Shown in pieces: positions 30,751 to 39,894 of a DNA stretch of 42,348 bases. How positions within the stretch are numbered: the stretch's first letter is position 1; every line of letters begins with the position of its first letter. The translations under genes and the position numbers were made by a program. The stretch spans positions 1-42,348 of the forward strand of contig NZ_SMKT01000071.1 of the NCBI RefSeq assembly GCF_004348735.1, given 5' to 3'. Origin of the DNA: Actinomadura sp. KC06. GTDB taxonomy: Bacteria; Actinomycetota; Actinomycetes; Streptosporangiales; Streptosporangiaceae. Below the pieces are notes generated by a model. It was given only the letters and a program-made list of their open reading frames with translations, was not told where the DNA came from and ran no database searches.

Positions 30751-31494
30751 GTGTGCAGAGTACGGCTTCCAGCGTGGGGAAGCATCATCCCAGTTCTCAC
30801 GCTCCTCGCGGGAACCCTGTTCGCGGCGAGCGCGAGCACGGCCCGCGGCACGAGCCTGCGCGAGCAGGGTCGTACGCGGATCACCGAGCTCATCGCCGCC
30901 GAGCAGCACCGGAGCCGTCAGGAGCGCGCCGAGTACCGGCGCCTCCGCCACGAGGTCGACGGTATCTCCCGCGAGGCCGGACGTCACGATGCCCGCGTGA
31001 AACACGCCCAGTCCGAGGCCGACCGGATGGCGTCCCGCGCCGGATTCACCCCGCTCGAGGGCACCGCCGTCCGGGTGTCGCTGGACGACGCGCCGCTGCC
31101 GGAGTCCGGTGATCTGCCGCGCGGCGTCCGTCCTGACGACCTCGTCGTCCACCAGGCGGACGTGCAGGCCGTCGTCAACGCGCTGTGGGCCGGCGGCGCC
31201 ACCGGGATGCAGATCATGGACCAGCGGGTGATCTCGACGAGCGCGGTGCGCTGCGTGGGCAATACGCTGATCCTGCAGGGCGTCGTGTACTCCCCGCCGT
31301 TCCGGATCACCGCGGCCGGCGACCCGGAACGGCTCCGCGCGGCGCTCGGCGCGTCCCGCGAGATCGCGATCTACCAGAAGTACGTCCGCGCCTACGGGCT
31401 CGGCTATTCGGTGCGGACCGTGGAACGCGCCACGTTGCCGCCCTACACCGGCAACGTGACGATGAAGCACGCTACGGTGCCGGCCGGCGGCTAG
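30751..31494 (+). CDS. DUF881 family protein of the crgA locus
   Basis: 247 aa from GTG 30751. N-terminal membrane anchor (SIIPVLTLLAGTLFAASAST), coiled coil (RITELIAAEQHRSRQERAEY), then the DUF881 domain (GTAVRVSLDDAPLP, LVVHQADVQAVVNALWAGGA, MQIMDQRVISTSAVRCVGN, PFRITAAGDPERL). The family is widespread in Actinobacteria and Firmicutes beside division genes; its precise job is unknown. It lies upstream of the sortase gene on the same strand. Confidence 0.9.
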   Translation: MCRVRLPAWGSIIPVLTLLAGTLFAASASTARGTSLREQGRTRITELIAAEQHRSRQERAEYRRLRHEVDGISREAGRHDARVKHAQSEADRMASRAGFTPLEGTAVRVSLDDAPLPESGDLPRGVRPDDLVVHQADVQAVVNALWAGGATGMQIMDQRVISTSAVRCVGNTLILQGVVYSPPFRITAAGDPERLRAALGASREIAIYQKYVRAYGLGYSVRTVERATLPPYTGNVTMKHATVPAGG

Positions 31495-31522
31495 CCCGGC
31501 CCCCGACGGAGGAGGACGCGCG

Positions 31523-32173
31523 GTGCGGATGGTCATCCGTGGCATGGGCGAGCTGTGCATCACCGCCGGACTCATCGTGATGCTCTTCGTGACCTACTCG
31601 CTGTGGGGCACCGGCCGCTACACCCAGGGCCAGCAGGACCGCCTCGGCGACGAGCTCCTGAAGGACTGGAGCAAGGTCACCACCGAGCGGGTGAAGCTCG
31701 GCAAGGGCCTCGCGATGATCCGCATCCCCCGCTTCGGGAAGGACTACCGCTTCGTGATCATCGAGGGCGTGGAGCGCAAGGACCTCCGCAAGGGCCCCGG
31801 CCACTACCCCGGCACCGCGCTCCCCGGCCAGGTCGGCAACTTCGTGGTCTCCGGCCACCGGACGACCTACTCCGCGCCGTTCAACCGGCTCGGCGAGCTG
31901 CGCCGCGGCGACAAGATCCTCATCGACACCCGGGACAAGCAGTACGTCTACACGGTCACCGGCCGCGACATCGTGAAGCCGTCGGCGACGGAGGTGACCG
32001 CGCCCGTCCCGCGACACCCGAAGCGCAAGCCGACCGAGCCGCTGATCACGCTCACCACCTGCCACCCCAAGTACTCCGCCGCCGAACGAATGATCATCTT
32101 CGGTGAGCTGGCGTCCGCGCTGCCCCGGGTGAACCCGGCGAGCCAGACACGGCAGCCGGCCGCCGGAACCTAG
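31523..32173 (+). CDS. srtE: Class E sortase
   Basis: 216 aa. N-terminal transmembrane anchor (LCITAGLIVMLFVTYSLW), then the sortase barrel with His112 (VVSGHRTTYSAPF), Cys180 in LTTCHPKYSAAERM and Arg189. Class E enzymes of high-GC actinobacteria join LAXTG-type surface proteins to peptidoglycan. Position between DUF881 and pabA is the conserved one. Confidence 0.92.
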   Translation: MRMVIRGMGELCITAGLIVMLFVTYSLWGTGRYTQGQQDRLGDELLKDWSKVTTERVKLGKGLAMIRIPRFGKDYRFVIIEGVERKDLRKGPGHYPGTALPGQVGNFVVSGHRTTYSAPFNRLGELRRGDKILIDTRDKQYVYTVTGRDIVKPSATEVTAPVPRHPKRKPTEPLITLTTCHPKYSAAERMIIFGELASALPRVNPASQTRQPAAGT

Positions 32174-32182
32174 GAGGCACCC

Positions 32183-32371
32183 GTGTACGCGTGGATCTGG
32201 CGCCACCTGCCGGGCGAATGGCAGACCAAGACCGCCACGGCGCTCGGCCTCATCATCGCCATAGCCGTCGTCTTCTGGTACGTCGTGTTCCCGTGGGTAG
32301 AGCCCAAGCTGCAGTTCGACCACGGCGTCGTCGACCGTCCGAGCCCGTCCGGCTCACGCACCCCGGGCTGA
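32183..32371 (+). CDS. Small conserved membrane protein between sortase and pabA
   Basis: 62 aa from GTG 32183 (TAGGAGG upstream, overlapping the sortase stop region). One transmembrane helix (ALGLIIAIAVVFWYVVFPWV) with the typical MYAWIWRHLPGEW start that recurs in this actinobacterial locus. Function unknown; probably co-transcribed with srtE and pabA. Confidence 0.8.
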   Translation: MYAWIWRHLPGEWQTKTATALGLIIAIAVVFWYVVFPWVEPKLQFDHGVVDRPSPSGSRTPG

Positions 32372-32377
32372 TCCGCC

Positions 32378-32977
32378 ATGCGCATCCTCGTCGTCGACAA
32401 CCACGACAGCTTCGTCTACAACATCGTCCAGTACCTGCTCGAACTCGGTGCCGCCTGCGAGGTCAAGGACCGCTCGGACGTCACCCTCCAGGACGCCGCG
32501 TCCGCCGACGGCGTGCTGCTGAGCCCCGGCCCCGGCCACCCCGCCGACTCAGGGATCTGCCTGGACCTCGTCCGGGCCGCCGACCACAACGGCACACCCC
32601 TCCTGGGCGTCTGCCTGGGCCACCAGGCGATAGCCCACGCCTACGGAGCCACGACCTCCCGCGCCCCGGAGATCGTCCACGGCTTCACGAGCGAGATCGT
32701 CCACGACCGCAAGGGCGTCTTCCGCGACCTCCCCGACCCGCTCCCCGCGACCCGCTACCACTCGCTCGCCGTAGACCCGGAAACCGTCCCCCGCGACACC
32801 CTGGACGTAACGGCCCGAACCCCCGACGGCGTCATCATGGCCCTACGCCACCGCACCCGCCCGATCGAGGGCGTCCAGTTCCACCCCGAGTCGATCCTCT
32901 CCACCGGCGGCCACCAACTCCTAACCAACTGGCTAACCACCTGCGCCGCCACCGGGACGCACCGAGCAGATCGCTGA
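32378..32977 (+). CDS. pabA: Anthranilate/aminodeoxychorismate synthase glutaminase subunit
   Basis: 199 aa. Class I glutamine amidotransferase: VVDNHDSFVYNIVQYL, LSPGPGHP, nucleophile Cys in GVCLGHQAIAH, and the His/Glu pair in VQFHPESIL. It supplies ammonia from glutamine to PabB or TrpE. This copy, convergent with pknB, is named trpG or pabA in other genomes; sequence alone does not decide. Confidence 0.93.
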   Translation: MRILVVDNHDSFVYNIVQYLLELGAACEVKDRSDVTLQDAASADGVLLSPGPGHPADSGICLDLVRAADHNGTPLLGVCLGHQAIAHAYGATTSRAPEIVHGFTSEIVHDRKGVFRDLPDPLPATRYHSLAVDPETVPRDTLDVTARTPDGVIMALRHRTRPIEGVQFHPESILSTGGHQLLTNWLTTCAATGTHRADR

Positions 32978-33023
32978 CCACCAGCCACCGACCGCACCCG
33001 CCCCAGCCCGCCACCGCAACCCC

Positions 33024-33190
33024 GCAACAACCTGAACGCCTGCGATCGCGTCCGAAGGCAGGTTTCGAGCCTGCGAGAAACCTGATCGCGCAGCGAGCCG
33101 CCAGGCGAGACGGAGCGATGCAGCGATCGCGCGCGTTGCTCGACGATGGAGGGCCGCCAAGGCCCGAAGGAGGAGAGCAAGCAATAAGCA
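33024..33190. repeat. Structured direct repeat, copy A
   Basis: About 167 bp from GCAACAACCTGAACG to AGCAATAAGCA, repeated with small changes at 33415-33578. Contains hairpin CAGGTTTC (33059-33066) / GAAACCTG (33077-33084), hairpin GGGCC (33151-33155) / GGCCC (33161-33165) and two GCGATCGC palindromes. The open frames crossing it are Arg/Ala-rich and not coding-like. Both hairpins survive in copy B with compensating changes. Confidence 0.9.
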
Positions 33191-33191
33191 A

Positions 33192-33230
33192 GAGGGCTTC
33201 CGCCACTCGGGGGCAATGGCGGAAGCCCTC
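33192..33230. terminator. Strong terminator between the two repeat copies
   Basis: GAGGGCTTCCGCCA (33192-33205) pairs perfectly with TGGCGGAAGCCCTC (33217-33230) across an 11-nt loop, followed on the + strand by GTTATGGTCTTCGT. It terminates pabA transcripts and possibly pknB transcripts from the other side. Confidence 0.88.
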
Positions 33231-33414
33231 GTTATGGTCTTCGTCACTAGACCTTGAGACGTTACGGATTTCAACCGAAATTTTCAGATCTCTCGCACAT
33301 CGCTCCGGTCTGCCGCCGGACACGCAGGTCAGCGATGGTGATCCGCAGAGCTGCACCACCGGACGCACCCACCCCAGCCACCGGACGCGACCACCGCAAC
33401 CGGCACCTCAGCCT

Positions 33415-33578
33415 GCAACAACCTCAACGCTGCGATCGCGACCGAAGGCAGGTTCGAGCGAAGCGAGAACCTGATCGCGCAGCGAGCCGCCAGGCGAGCC
33501 GGAGCGATGCAGCGATCGCGCGCGTTGCTCGACGATGGAGGCCCGCTAGGGCCGAAGGAGGAGAAAACGCAATAAGCA
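33415..33578. repeat. Structured direct repeat, copy B
   Basis: About 164 bp matching copy A, ending 4 bp before the pknB stop codon on the other strand. Hairpins: CAGGTTC (33449-33455) / GAACCTG (33467-33473) and GGCCC (33540-33544) / GGGCC (33549-33553). The stretch between the copies (33231-33414) holds no gene I can support. Confidence 0.9.
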
Positions 33579-33581
33579 GGC

Positions 33582-35375
33582 TTACCCGTCGCCGCCGGGT
33601 GGGAAGGGGAAGGTGGGGTCCCCGGTGGGCGGCGGGTTCTGCTGCTTCTGCGCCACGAAAATCGTGACGGTGTCGCCCGGGGCGACCGTCGCGTCCGGGG
33701 TCGGCTGTTGGTCGTAGACGAAGCCGGGGGCGACGGGCTTGTCCGGCGGCGCCGGGCCCTTCTCCACGTTGCAGCGCAGGCCGAGGCCCTCCAGCTTGGC
33801 GCAGGCGGCGCGCTGGCTGTTGTTGAACAGGTTCGGCACCTTGAGGTTCGACGGGCCGTTGGAGACGACGACCGTGACGGTCGAGTTCTTCGGGGCCTTC
33901 GAGCCGCCGGGCGGGTCGGTGCTGATGACGTTCAGGCGCGGGACGCTGTCGCTCGACTCGACCTTCTTCTCGACGTCGAACCCGCGTTCCTCCAGGATCG
34001 TCTTGGCCGCGCTGTACGGCTTGCCGGTCACGTCCGGGACCTCGATCTCCGTGGGCGGCTTCTTGCCCTTGGAGACCAGCAGCGTCACCGACGCGCCCTT
34101 GGCCGCCTGCGTGCCGGGCCGCGGGTCGGAGCTGATGACGTAGCCCTTCCGGACCTCGTCGCTGTACTCCGACTTCGGCTCGCCGACCTTGAAGCCGAGC
34201 TTGGTGAGCTGCTCGGTAGCGTCGCTCTGGGTGGTGTTGACGATGCTCTGCGGGATCGCGACCTGGTCGGATCCGCCGCCACCGCCGCTCATCATCCAGC
34301 CGATGAGCGCCGCGCCGCCGATGAACAGCACGGCGAGGCCGACCCACAGCGCGGCCTTCTTGCCGGCGCCGCCGCGGTCGGGCATGTCGTCGTCGTAGCG
34401 GGCGGGCGGGAGGCCGTAGTCGTCCGGCGGGCGCCGCACCTGGGTGCGTGCCGGGCCGGGGTAGCCGCCCATGACCTGGGTGCCCTGCGGCTGCCCGCCC
34501 ATGAGCATCGTGGACGCGGCGGTGGACGCCACCGGCTGCCCCTGCAGCACGCGCTGGATCTCCTGCCGGAACTCCGTGGCGTTCTGGTAACGGTTGTCTG
34601 GCTCCTTCGCCATGGCCTTCAGCACGATCGCGTCCGCCCACTGCGGGATCTGCGGATCGACCTGCGAGGGCGGGACGGGCTCCTCCCGGACGTGCTGGTA
34701 CGCGATCGCGACCGGGGAGTCGCCGGTGAACGGCGGCTTGCCGGTCAGCAGCTCGTACAGGACGCACCCGGTCGAGTAGATGTCGCTGCGGGCGTCGACG
34801 CGCTCGCCGCGCGCCTGCTCCGGCGACAGGTACTGCGCGGTGCCGATGACCTGCGCGGTCTGCGTCATCGTGGCGGCGGTGTCGGCCATCGCGCGGGCGA
34901 TGCCGAAGTCCATGACCTTGACCTCGTGCTGCCGGGTGAGCATCACGTTGGCCGGTTTGATGTCGCGGTGGACGATCCCGCCGCGGTGGCTGTAGTCCAG
35001 GGCGCGGAGGATCCCGTCGGTGACCTCCAGCGCCTTCTCGGGGAGCAGCGCGCGGTTCTCCCGAAGCAGGTCGCGCAGCGTGCTCCCGTCCACGTACTCC
35101 ATCACGATGTACGGGATGGAGTTGTCGCCGATCATGTCCTCGCCGGTGTCGTACACGGCGATGACCGAGGGGTGGTTCAGCGACGCGGCCGACTGGGCCT
35201 CGCGCCGGAACCGGGCCTGGAACGTGGGGTCACGGGCCAGGTCGGACCGCAGCGTCTTGACCGCGACGACGCGATCAAGGCGCAGGTCCCGGGCACGGTA
35301 GACCTCGGCCATGCCGCCCCGCCCGATCACCGTCTCGAGCTCGTAGCGGCCGCCGAGCAGCCGAGGTTGACTCAT
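33582..35375 (-). CDS. pknB: Ser/Thr protein kinase PknB with three PASTA domains
   Basis: 597 aa. Kinase domain (~1-280): glycine loop IGRGGMAEVYRARD, VAVKTL, HRDIKPANV, DFG, an activation loop with adjacent threonines (TMTQTAQVIGTAQYLSPEQ), and GTAQYLSPEQ. A linker, one transmembrane helix (AALWVGLAVLFIGGAALIGW) and an extracellular part with three PASTA units (VAIPQSIVNTTQ; IEVPDVTGKPYSAA; LKVPNLFNNSQRAA) follow. PASTA domains bind muropeptides or lipid II and couple wall synthesis to phosphorylation. The mycobacterial protein has four PASTA repeats, so one is missing here. Ends beside structured repeat B; 22 bp after pknA. Confidence 0.96.
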   Translation of the reverse strand: MSQPRLLGGRYELETVIGRGGMAEVYRARDLRLDRVVAVKTLRSDLARDPTFQARFRREAQSAASLNHPSVIAVYDTGEDMIGDNSIPYIVMEYVDGSTLRDLLRENRALLPEKALEVTDGILRALDYSHRGGIVHRDIKPANVMLTRQHEVKVMDFGIARAMADTAATMTQTAQVIGTAQYLSPEQARGERVDARSDIYSTGCVLYELLTGKPPFTGDSPVAIAYQHVREEPVPPSQVDPQIPQWADAIVLKAMAKEPDNRYQNATEFRQEIQRVLQGQPVASTAASTMLMGGQPQGTQVMGGYPGPARTQVRRPPDDYGLPPARYDDDMPDRGGAGKKAALWVGLAVLFIGGAALIGWMMSGGGGGSDQVAIPQSIVNTTQSDATEQLTKLGFKVGEPKSEYSDEVRKGYVISSDPRPGTQAAKGASVTLLVSKGKKPPTEIEVPDVTGKPYSAAKTILEERGFDVEKKVESSDSVPRLNVISTDPPGGSKAPKNSTVTVVVSNGPSNLKVPNLFNNSQRAACAKLEGLGLRCNVEKGPAPPDKPVAPGFVYDQQPTPDATVAPGDTVTIFVAQKQQNPPPTGDPTFPFPPGGDG

Positions 35376-35397
35376 ATGTGCACTTTCCCTCGTACGT

Positions 35398-36813
35398 CTA
35401 CACCTTGTCCTCCGAACCTAGCTTCCCGCTCTGTGTCGGAGAGGGATCCGGGCTCGGAGTTGACGGAGTCGTGGCGCTCCCCGTCGGTGTGGGTGTTGGG
35501 TCTGGGGCGGTGGGCGTCGCCCTGTGCGGATTCGTAGATGGCTTCTGTGAAGGGGACGTCTGGCGGGTCCCCGGCGTTGACGGACGGATCCTATGCGTCC
35601 GCGGCCCTTGCGTGACAGTTGGCCTGGGTGTGACACGGGACCGGTGCCTGGCCGAGCTGCCCGGCGCGGTGCCCGGGACGTCGACGCTGCCGTCCCCGAC
35701 GGGCCTTGTGGCCGGGGCGCCGGGCGGGTCCCGTTCGTCCCCGCCGGATCCGGCGAAGGCGAACCCCTTCCACAGCGACCCGATGACGATGGCCGTGACG
35801 ACCAGCAGCACGGCCGCGGCGGAGGTGTACGCCCGTGCCGGACGCCTGCCGGGGCGTGCGTGCCGGCGCGCCGGCCCCCTGGTGAGGTTATCCGCCGCCT
35901 CGGGTCCGTCAAATCCAGACAAAGCAGTCGATTGGGTAACAATATTGGGTCGGGCCGCCGGAGGGTGCCGAACGTCCGCCCCGATCGGCCGGCCCGTGCT
36001 GAGCCTCGTGCGGATCGCCAGGGCCCGGTCGGCGACCGTCCCCGCGTCGGCCGGACGGCCCGCGGGGTGCTTCGCCAGCATCTCCATGATCAGCTCGCGG
36101 GCGTCCGGCGGGAACCGCGCCGGCAGCTCCGCGGGCGCCTCCCGGACGTGCCGCAGCGCGACCTCCACCGGCGTGGAGCCGTCGAACGGCGGCGCGCCCG
36201 TCAGGCACTCGTACGCCACCACGCCCAGCGAGTACAGGTCGGCGGACGGCGTCAGCTTCAACCCCTGCGCCTGCTCGGGCGAGATGTAGTGCGCCGTCCC
36301 CATGACCATCCCGGTCGCGGTCTGCGACGCCGCCGCGAGCTGCCGCGCGATCCCGAAGTCGGTGATCTTCAGGACGCCGTCCGGCGACACCATCAGGTTC
36401 GCGGGCTTGACGTCCCGGTGCACGACCCCCGCCCGGTGCGCGACGGTCAGCGCCCGCCCCGCCTGCACCAGCAGGTCGAGGACGGCCTCCAGCGGCAGCC
36501 CGCCGTCCCGCGCGAGGATCCCGTCCAGCGGCTCGCCCGCCACCAGCTCCATCACCAGGTACGTCCGGCCGTTCTGCTCACCGAAGTCGTACGCCCGCGC
36601 GATCCCCGGATGCCGCAGCTCCGCAGCGAACCGGGCCTCCGACTCGAACCGCCCGCGCGCCGACATGTCCGACACGAACTCCCGGCGCAGCAGCTTCACC
36701 GCGACCGGATGGCCGGCCACCTCGTCGGACGCCCGCCAGACCTCGCCCATCCCGCCGACGGCCAGCCGCTCCAGCAGCCGGTACCGCCCGTTCAGGACGA
36801 GGCCCGTGCTCAC
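35398..36813 (-). CDS. pknA: Ser/Thr protein kinase PknA
   Basis: 471 aa. Kinase motifs: LAVGGMGEVWRASD, VAVKLL, HRDVKPANLM, DFG, GTAHYISPEQ. One transmembrane helix (TSAAAVLLVVTAIVIGSLW) is followed by a ~115-residue outer tail rich in P, T and S (likely disordered), with no PASTA. In actinobacteria PknA and PknB control growth and division by phosphorylating wall and divisome proteins. Overlaps pbpA by ATGA. Confidence 0.94.
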   Translation of the reverse strand: MSTGLVLNGRYRLLERLAVGGMGEVWRASDEVAGHPVAVKLLRREFVSDMSARGRFESEARFAAELRHPGIARAYDFGEQNGRTYLVMELVAGEPLDGILARDGGLPLEAVLDLLVQAGRALTVAHRAGVVHRDVKPANLMVSPDGVLKITDFGIARQLAAASQTATGMVMGTAHYISPEQAQGLKLTPSADLYSLGVVAYECLTGAPPFDGSTPVEVALRHVREAPAELPARFPPDARELIMEMLAKHPAGRPADAGTVADRALAIRTRLSTGRPIGADVRHPPAARPNIVTQSTALSGFDGPEAADNLTRGPARRHARPGRRPARAYTSAAAVLLVVTAIVIGSLWKGFAFAGSGGDERDPPGAPATRPVGDGSVDVPGTAPGSSARHRSRVTPRPTVTQGPRTHRIRPSTPGTRQTSPSQKPSTNPHRATPTAPDPTPTPTGSATTPSTPSPDPSPTQSGKLGSEDKV

Positions 36814-38297
36814 TTCTTCAAGACCTTGGACATGATCGCCCCTGCGATCGGACCGGCATTCGTCGCGCCGTCGTTCGGACCCTCGGTCACCACGGCGAAG
36901 GCGTAGCGCGGGTTCTCGATCGGGCTGAACCCGACGAACCAGCGGGAGTTCGGGATTCCGGACGCCGGATCCTGCTCGGCGGTACCGGTCTTACCGGCGA
37001 TCCGCATGCCCTGCAGGTTCTTCGCGGTGCCTTCCGTGATCACGGCCCGCATCATCTCCGCGAGCTGGTCGGCGTGCTCGCCGCTCATCGCCTCCCCGAA
37101 CTCCTTCGGGGACGCGTTGTACAGCTCGCTCTGGTCCTTGGCCCGCACCTTCTGCACCACGTACGGGTTCATGATCTTGCCGCCGCCGGCGACCGCCGCC
37201 GCGACCATCGCCATCTGCAGCGGCGTGGCCCGCACGTTCTCCTGGCCGATGCCGGAGCGGGCCGTCCCGTCCTTGCCGGTCTGGATCGTCTGGCCCTTCG
37301 CGTCCGTGACCGACGTCGGGACCGCGCTCTCGGCCGCGAACATGTCCGGCTCCATCTTGATGCGCTCCCCGAACCCGAACTTCGCCGAGCCGTCGTGGAG
37401 CTGCTGGATGCCCATGTCGAGCGCCATCTTCGCGAACGAGGTGTTGCACGACTCGGCGAACGCGCCCTTCAGCGGGGCGGTGCCGGCGCAGCTGCCGCTG
37501 TCGTGCGAGTTCGGCAGCGGTCGTCCCGACTCCGGCAGGACCAGCTGCCCGGTGAGGACGTTGGACGAGATGTCGAGGTTGAGCCGCTCCATCGCCACCG
37601 CAGACGTCACCGTCTTGAACGACGAGCCCGGCGGGAACGTCTGGCTCAGCGCGTTGTCGACCAGCGGCCGGATGACGCCGCTGCCCTTGTTCAGCTGCTC
37701 CAGCCGCTTCGCGCCCTTCTCGCCCGTCTGCGGCGCCACCTCGTTCGGGTCGAAGGACGGCCACGACGCCGCCACCTTGAGCGCGCCGGTCTTCACGTCC
37801 ATCACGACGGCGCCGCCGCGGCGGCCCTGCTGCGTCTTCGCCTTCAGCTGCTCGTACGCCGTCCGCTGCGCGTCCGGGTCGATCGTCAGCTCGACGTTCG
37901 CGCCCTCCGCCTTCTTGCCGATGAACGTGTCGAACCAGCGCTGCTGCGTGATCCGCTTGTCCTTGCCGCCGAGCAGCGAGTTGTACGCCCGCTCGACCTG
38001 CGTCGCGTTCCCGTTGAAGTACCCGGTGACCGGCGCGAAGATCGGGCCGTCCTGGTAGGTCCGGCCGTACTTCGGGTTGTCCTTGCCGGTCTCCTTCGAC
38101 ACCACGAGGACCTCGCCGCCCGCGGAGATCTGGCCCCGCGGCGAGTTGAACACGTCCGCGTACTGGCGGGCGTTGTTGCTGTCGGTGCGCAGATCCTCCG
38201 CCTGGCTCCCCTGGACGTAGTTGACCTGCGCCATCAGCCCGAAGAACAGCAGCAACGCGAAGATCGCCACCCGTCGAACCGGCTTGTCCATGTTCAT
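36810..38297 (-). CDS. pbpA: Class B penicillin-binding protein PbpA
   Basis: 495 aa. N-terminal transmembrane anchor (VAIFALLLFFGLMAQVNYV) and a transpeptidase domain with nucleophile Ser225 in PGSSFK, S283-C-N285 and K436-T-G (KTGTAE). It cross-links peptidoglycan together with the adjacent SEDS polymerase. ATG 38297 is preceded by GAGGTG; it lies 10 bp after the rodA stop. Confidence 0.96.
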   Translation of the reverse strand: MNMDKPVRRVAIFALLLFFGLMAQVNYVQGSQAEDLRTDSNNARQYADVFNSPRGQISAGGEVLVVSKETGKDNPKYGRTYQDGPIFAPVTGYFNGNATQVERAYNSLLGGKDKRITQQRWFDTFIGKKAEGANVELTIDPDAQRTAYEQLKAKTQQGRRGGAVVMDVKTGALKVAASWPSFDPNEVAPQTGEKGAKRLEQLNKGSGVIRPLVDNALSQTFPPGSSFKTVTSAVAMERLNLDISSNVLTGQLVLPESGRPLPNSHDSGSCAGTAPLKGAFAESCNTSFAKMALDMGIQQLHDGSAKFGFGERIKMEPDMFAAESAVPTSVTDAKGQTIQTGKDGTARSGIGQENVRATPLQMAMVAAAVAGGGKIMNPYVVQKVRAKDQSELYNASPKEFGEAMSGEHADQLAEMMRAVITEGTAKNLQGMRIAGKTGTAEQDPASGIPNSRWFVGFSPIENPRYAFAVVTEGPNDGATNAGPIAGAIMSKVLKK

Positions 38298-38307
38298 GGG
38301 ACGGAAA

Positions 38308-39894
38308 TCACCTCGTGCTCACGATCTGGGTCATGCCCTCGTCCTGGATCGCCTGCGGGGCGGGCTTGCGCGCGTCATGGCTCATCCGCACCAGGATCGC
38401 GATCAGGATCCAGTTGGCCATCAGCGACGAGCCGCCCTGGGACAGGAACGGCGTCGTCAGGCCGGTGAGCGGGATGAGCCGGGTGACGCCCCCGACGATC
38501 ACGAAGACCTGGAGCGCCAGGACGAACGAGACACCTCCCGCGAACAGTTTCAGGAACGGGTCGCGCGCCGCCACGGCGGTCTTCATCCCGCGCTGCACGA
38601 TCAGCGCGTAGATCAGCAGCAGCACCATCAGCCCGGTCAGCCCGAGCTCCTCGCCGATCGAGTCGAAGATGAAGTCGCTGAACGACAGCGGCGTCCGCCA
38701 CGGCTCGCCCTGCCCGAGCCCGGTGCCGAGGATGCCGCCCTGCGCGAGCGCGAACAGGCCCTTCATCAGCTGCGCGCTGTCGGCGTACGAGCCGCCGAGC
38801 TCGGCGCAGGCCGAGAAGCCGGGCGAGGGCGAGCCCTGCGCGTCGAACCGCTTGTAGATCTCGGTGTTGGGGTTGACGGGGACGACCTTGCCGCTCTCCA
38901 GCAGGCAGCCGCCGTCGAAGTAGGGCTTCGGGTTCTGCCAGATGTCGATGCGCTGGTTGACGTGGCCCATGAACGGCAGCAGCGTCGCGACGAACACGCC
39001 CGCCGCGAGCAGCCCGACGCCGATCACCACCCACGACACCCGCTGCGTCGCGATGTACAGCATCGAGATGAACAGGCCGAAGAACAGCAGCGCGGTGCCG
39101 AGGTCCTTCTGCACGAACAGGACGCCGAGCGAGAAGAACCAGAGCACCATGATCGGGCCGAGGTCGCGGGCCCGGGGCACGCTGAGCGGCCCGATCTTCT
39201 TGCCGATCAGCGACATCGCCTGCCGCTTGTTCACCAGGTAGCCGGCGAAGAACACGACGAGCAGCAGCTTGGCGAACTCGCCCGGCTGGACGGAGAACGG
39301 ACCGAGCTGGATCCACACCCGCGCGCCGTTGATCTCCGCGCCGATGCCGGGGACGATCGGCAGCAGCAGGAAGATGACGGCGGTGAGGCCGATCAGGTAC
39401 GTGTAGCGCTGCGCGGTCTTCGGGGTGAACGACAGCGGGGCGTCGGACTTGTCGGTGTCCCGCATGATCAGCACCGCGGCGACGAACAGGACGATGCCGA
39501 CGAACGTCCACATCAGCTGGCTGGGCGCGTCGGCGGCGTCCGCCACGACCTTCTTGCCCGCGAGCGCGGCGGCCTTGCGGTCGTCGCTGGTGTCCAGGTC
39601 CAGCCGGTAGATCATCGCGAGCCCGATGCCGTTCAGCGCCACCGACAGCGGCAGCAGCAGCGGGTCGGCGTACGGGGTGAACTTCATCTGGACGAAGTAC
39701 GCGGCGAGCGCCAGCACGGCGAGGCCGCCGCCGTACACGAACAGGCCGGCGGGGATGTAGCCGTCACGGGCCAGCCCGACCTCCGCGAACGCCGACAGCG
39801 TCAGCACCATCGCGAAGATCAGCAGGGCGAACGAGGCCGCGTTGCGCCGCTGGTACGGCAGGCGCGCCCTGATCTGCTCCCCGATCGACTGCAT
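38308..39894 (-). CDS. rodA: SEDS peptidoglycan glycosyltransferase (RodA/FtsW family)
   Basis: 528 aa, about ten to twelve transmembrane helices. SEDS blocks: VWIQLGPFSVQPGEFAKLLL, VQKDLGTALLFFGLF (catalytic Asp region) and TGLTTPFLSQGGSSLMANW. It polymerises lipid II in partnership with PbpA encoded next. A longer extracellular loop (residues ~340-385) with two cysteines is visible. Its ATG follows the pstP stop directly (TAGATG). Confidence 0.95.
   Translation of the reverse strand: MQSIGEQIRARLPYQRRNAASFALLIFAMVLTLSAFAEVGLARDGYIPAGLFVYGGGLAVLALAAYFVQMKFTPYADPLLLPLSVALNGIGLAMIYRLDLDTSDDRKAAALAGKKVVADAADAPSQLMWTFVGIVLFVAAVLIMRDTDKSDAPLSFTPKTAQRYTYLIGLTAVIFLLLPIVPGIGAEINGARVWIQLGPFSVQPGEFAKLLLVVFFAGYLVNKRQAMSLIGKKIGPLSVPRARDLGPIMVLWFFSLGVLFVQKDLGTALLFFGLFISMLYIATQRVSWVVIGVGLLAAGVFVATLLPFMGHVNQRIDIWQNPKPYFDGGCLLESGKVVPVNPNTEIYKRFDAQGSPSPGFSACAELGGSYADSAQLMKGLFALAQGGILGTGLGQGEPWRTPLSFSDFIFDSIGEELGLTGLMVLLLIYALIVQRGMKTAVAARDPFLKLFAGGVSFVLALQVFVIVGGVTRLIPLTGLTTPFLSQGGSSLMANWILIAILVRMSHDARKPAPQAIQDEGMTQIVSTR

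Noticed and set aside
33036..33580. CRISPR array
   Set aside because: Only two ~165-bp copies, with no short regular spacers and no cas genes. The Cas4-like nuclease is 30 kb away in a phage operon.
33424..34767. Arg-rich reverse frame reaching into structured repeat B
   Set aside because: Out of frame with pknB and composed of R/G/A; it explains the repeat poorly because the hairpins covary as nucleic acid, not as codons.
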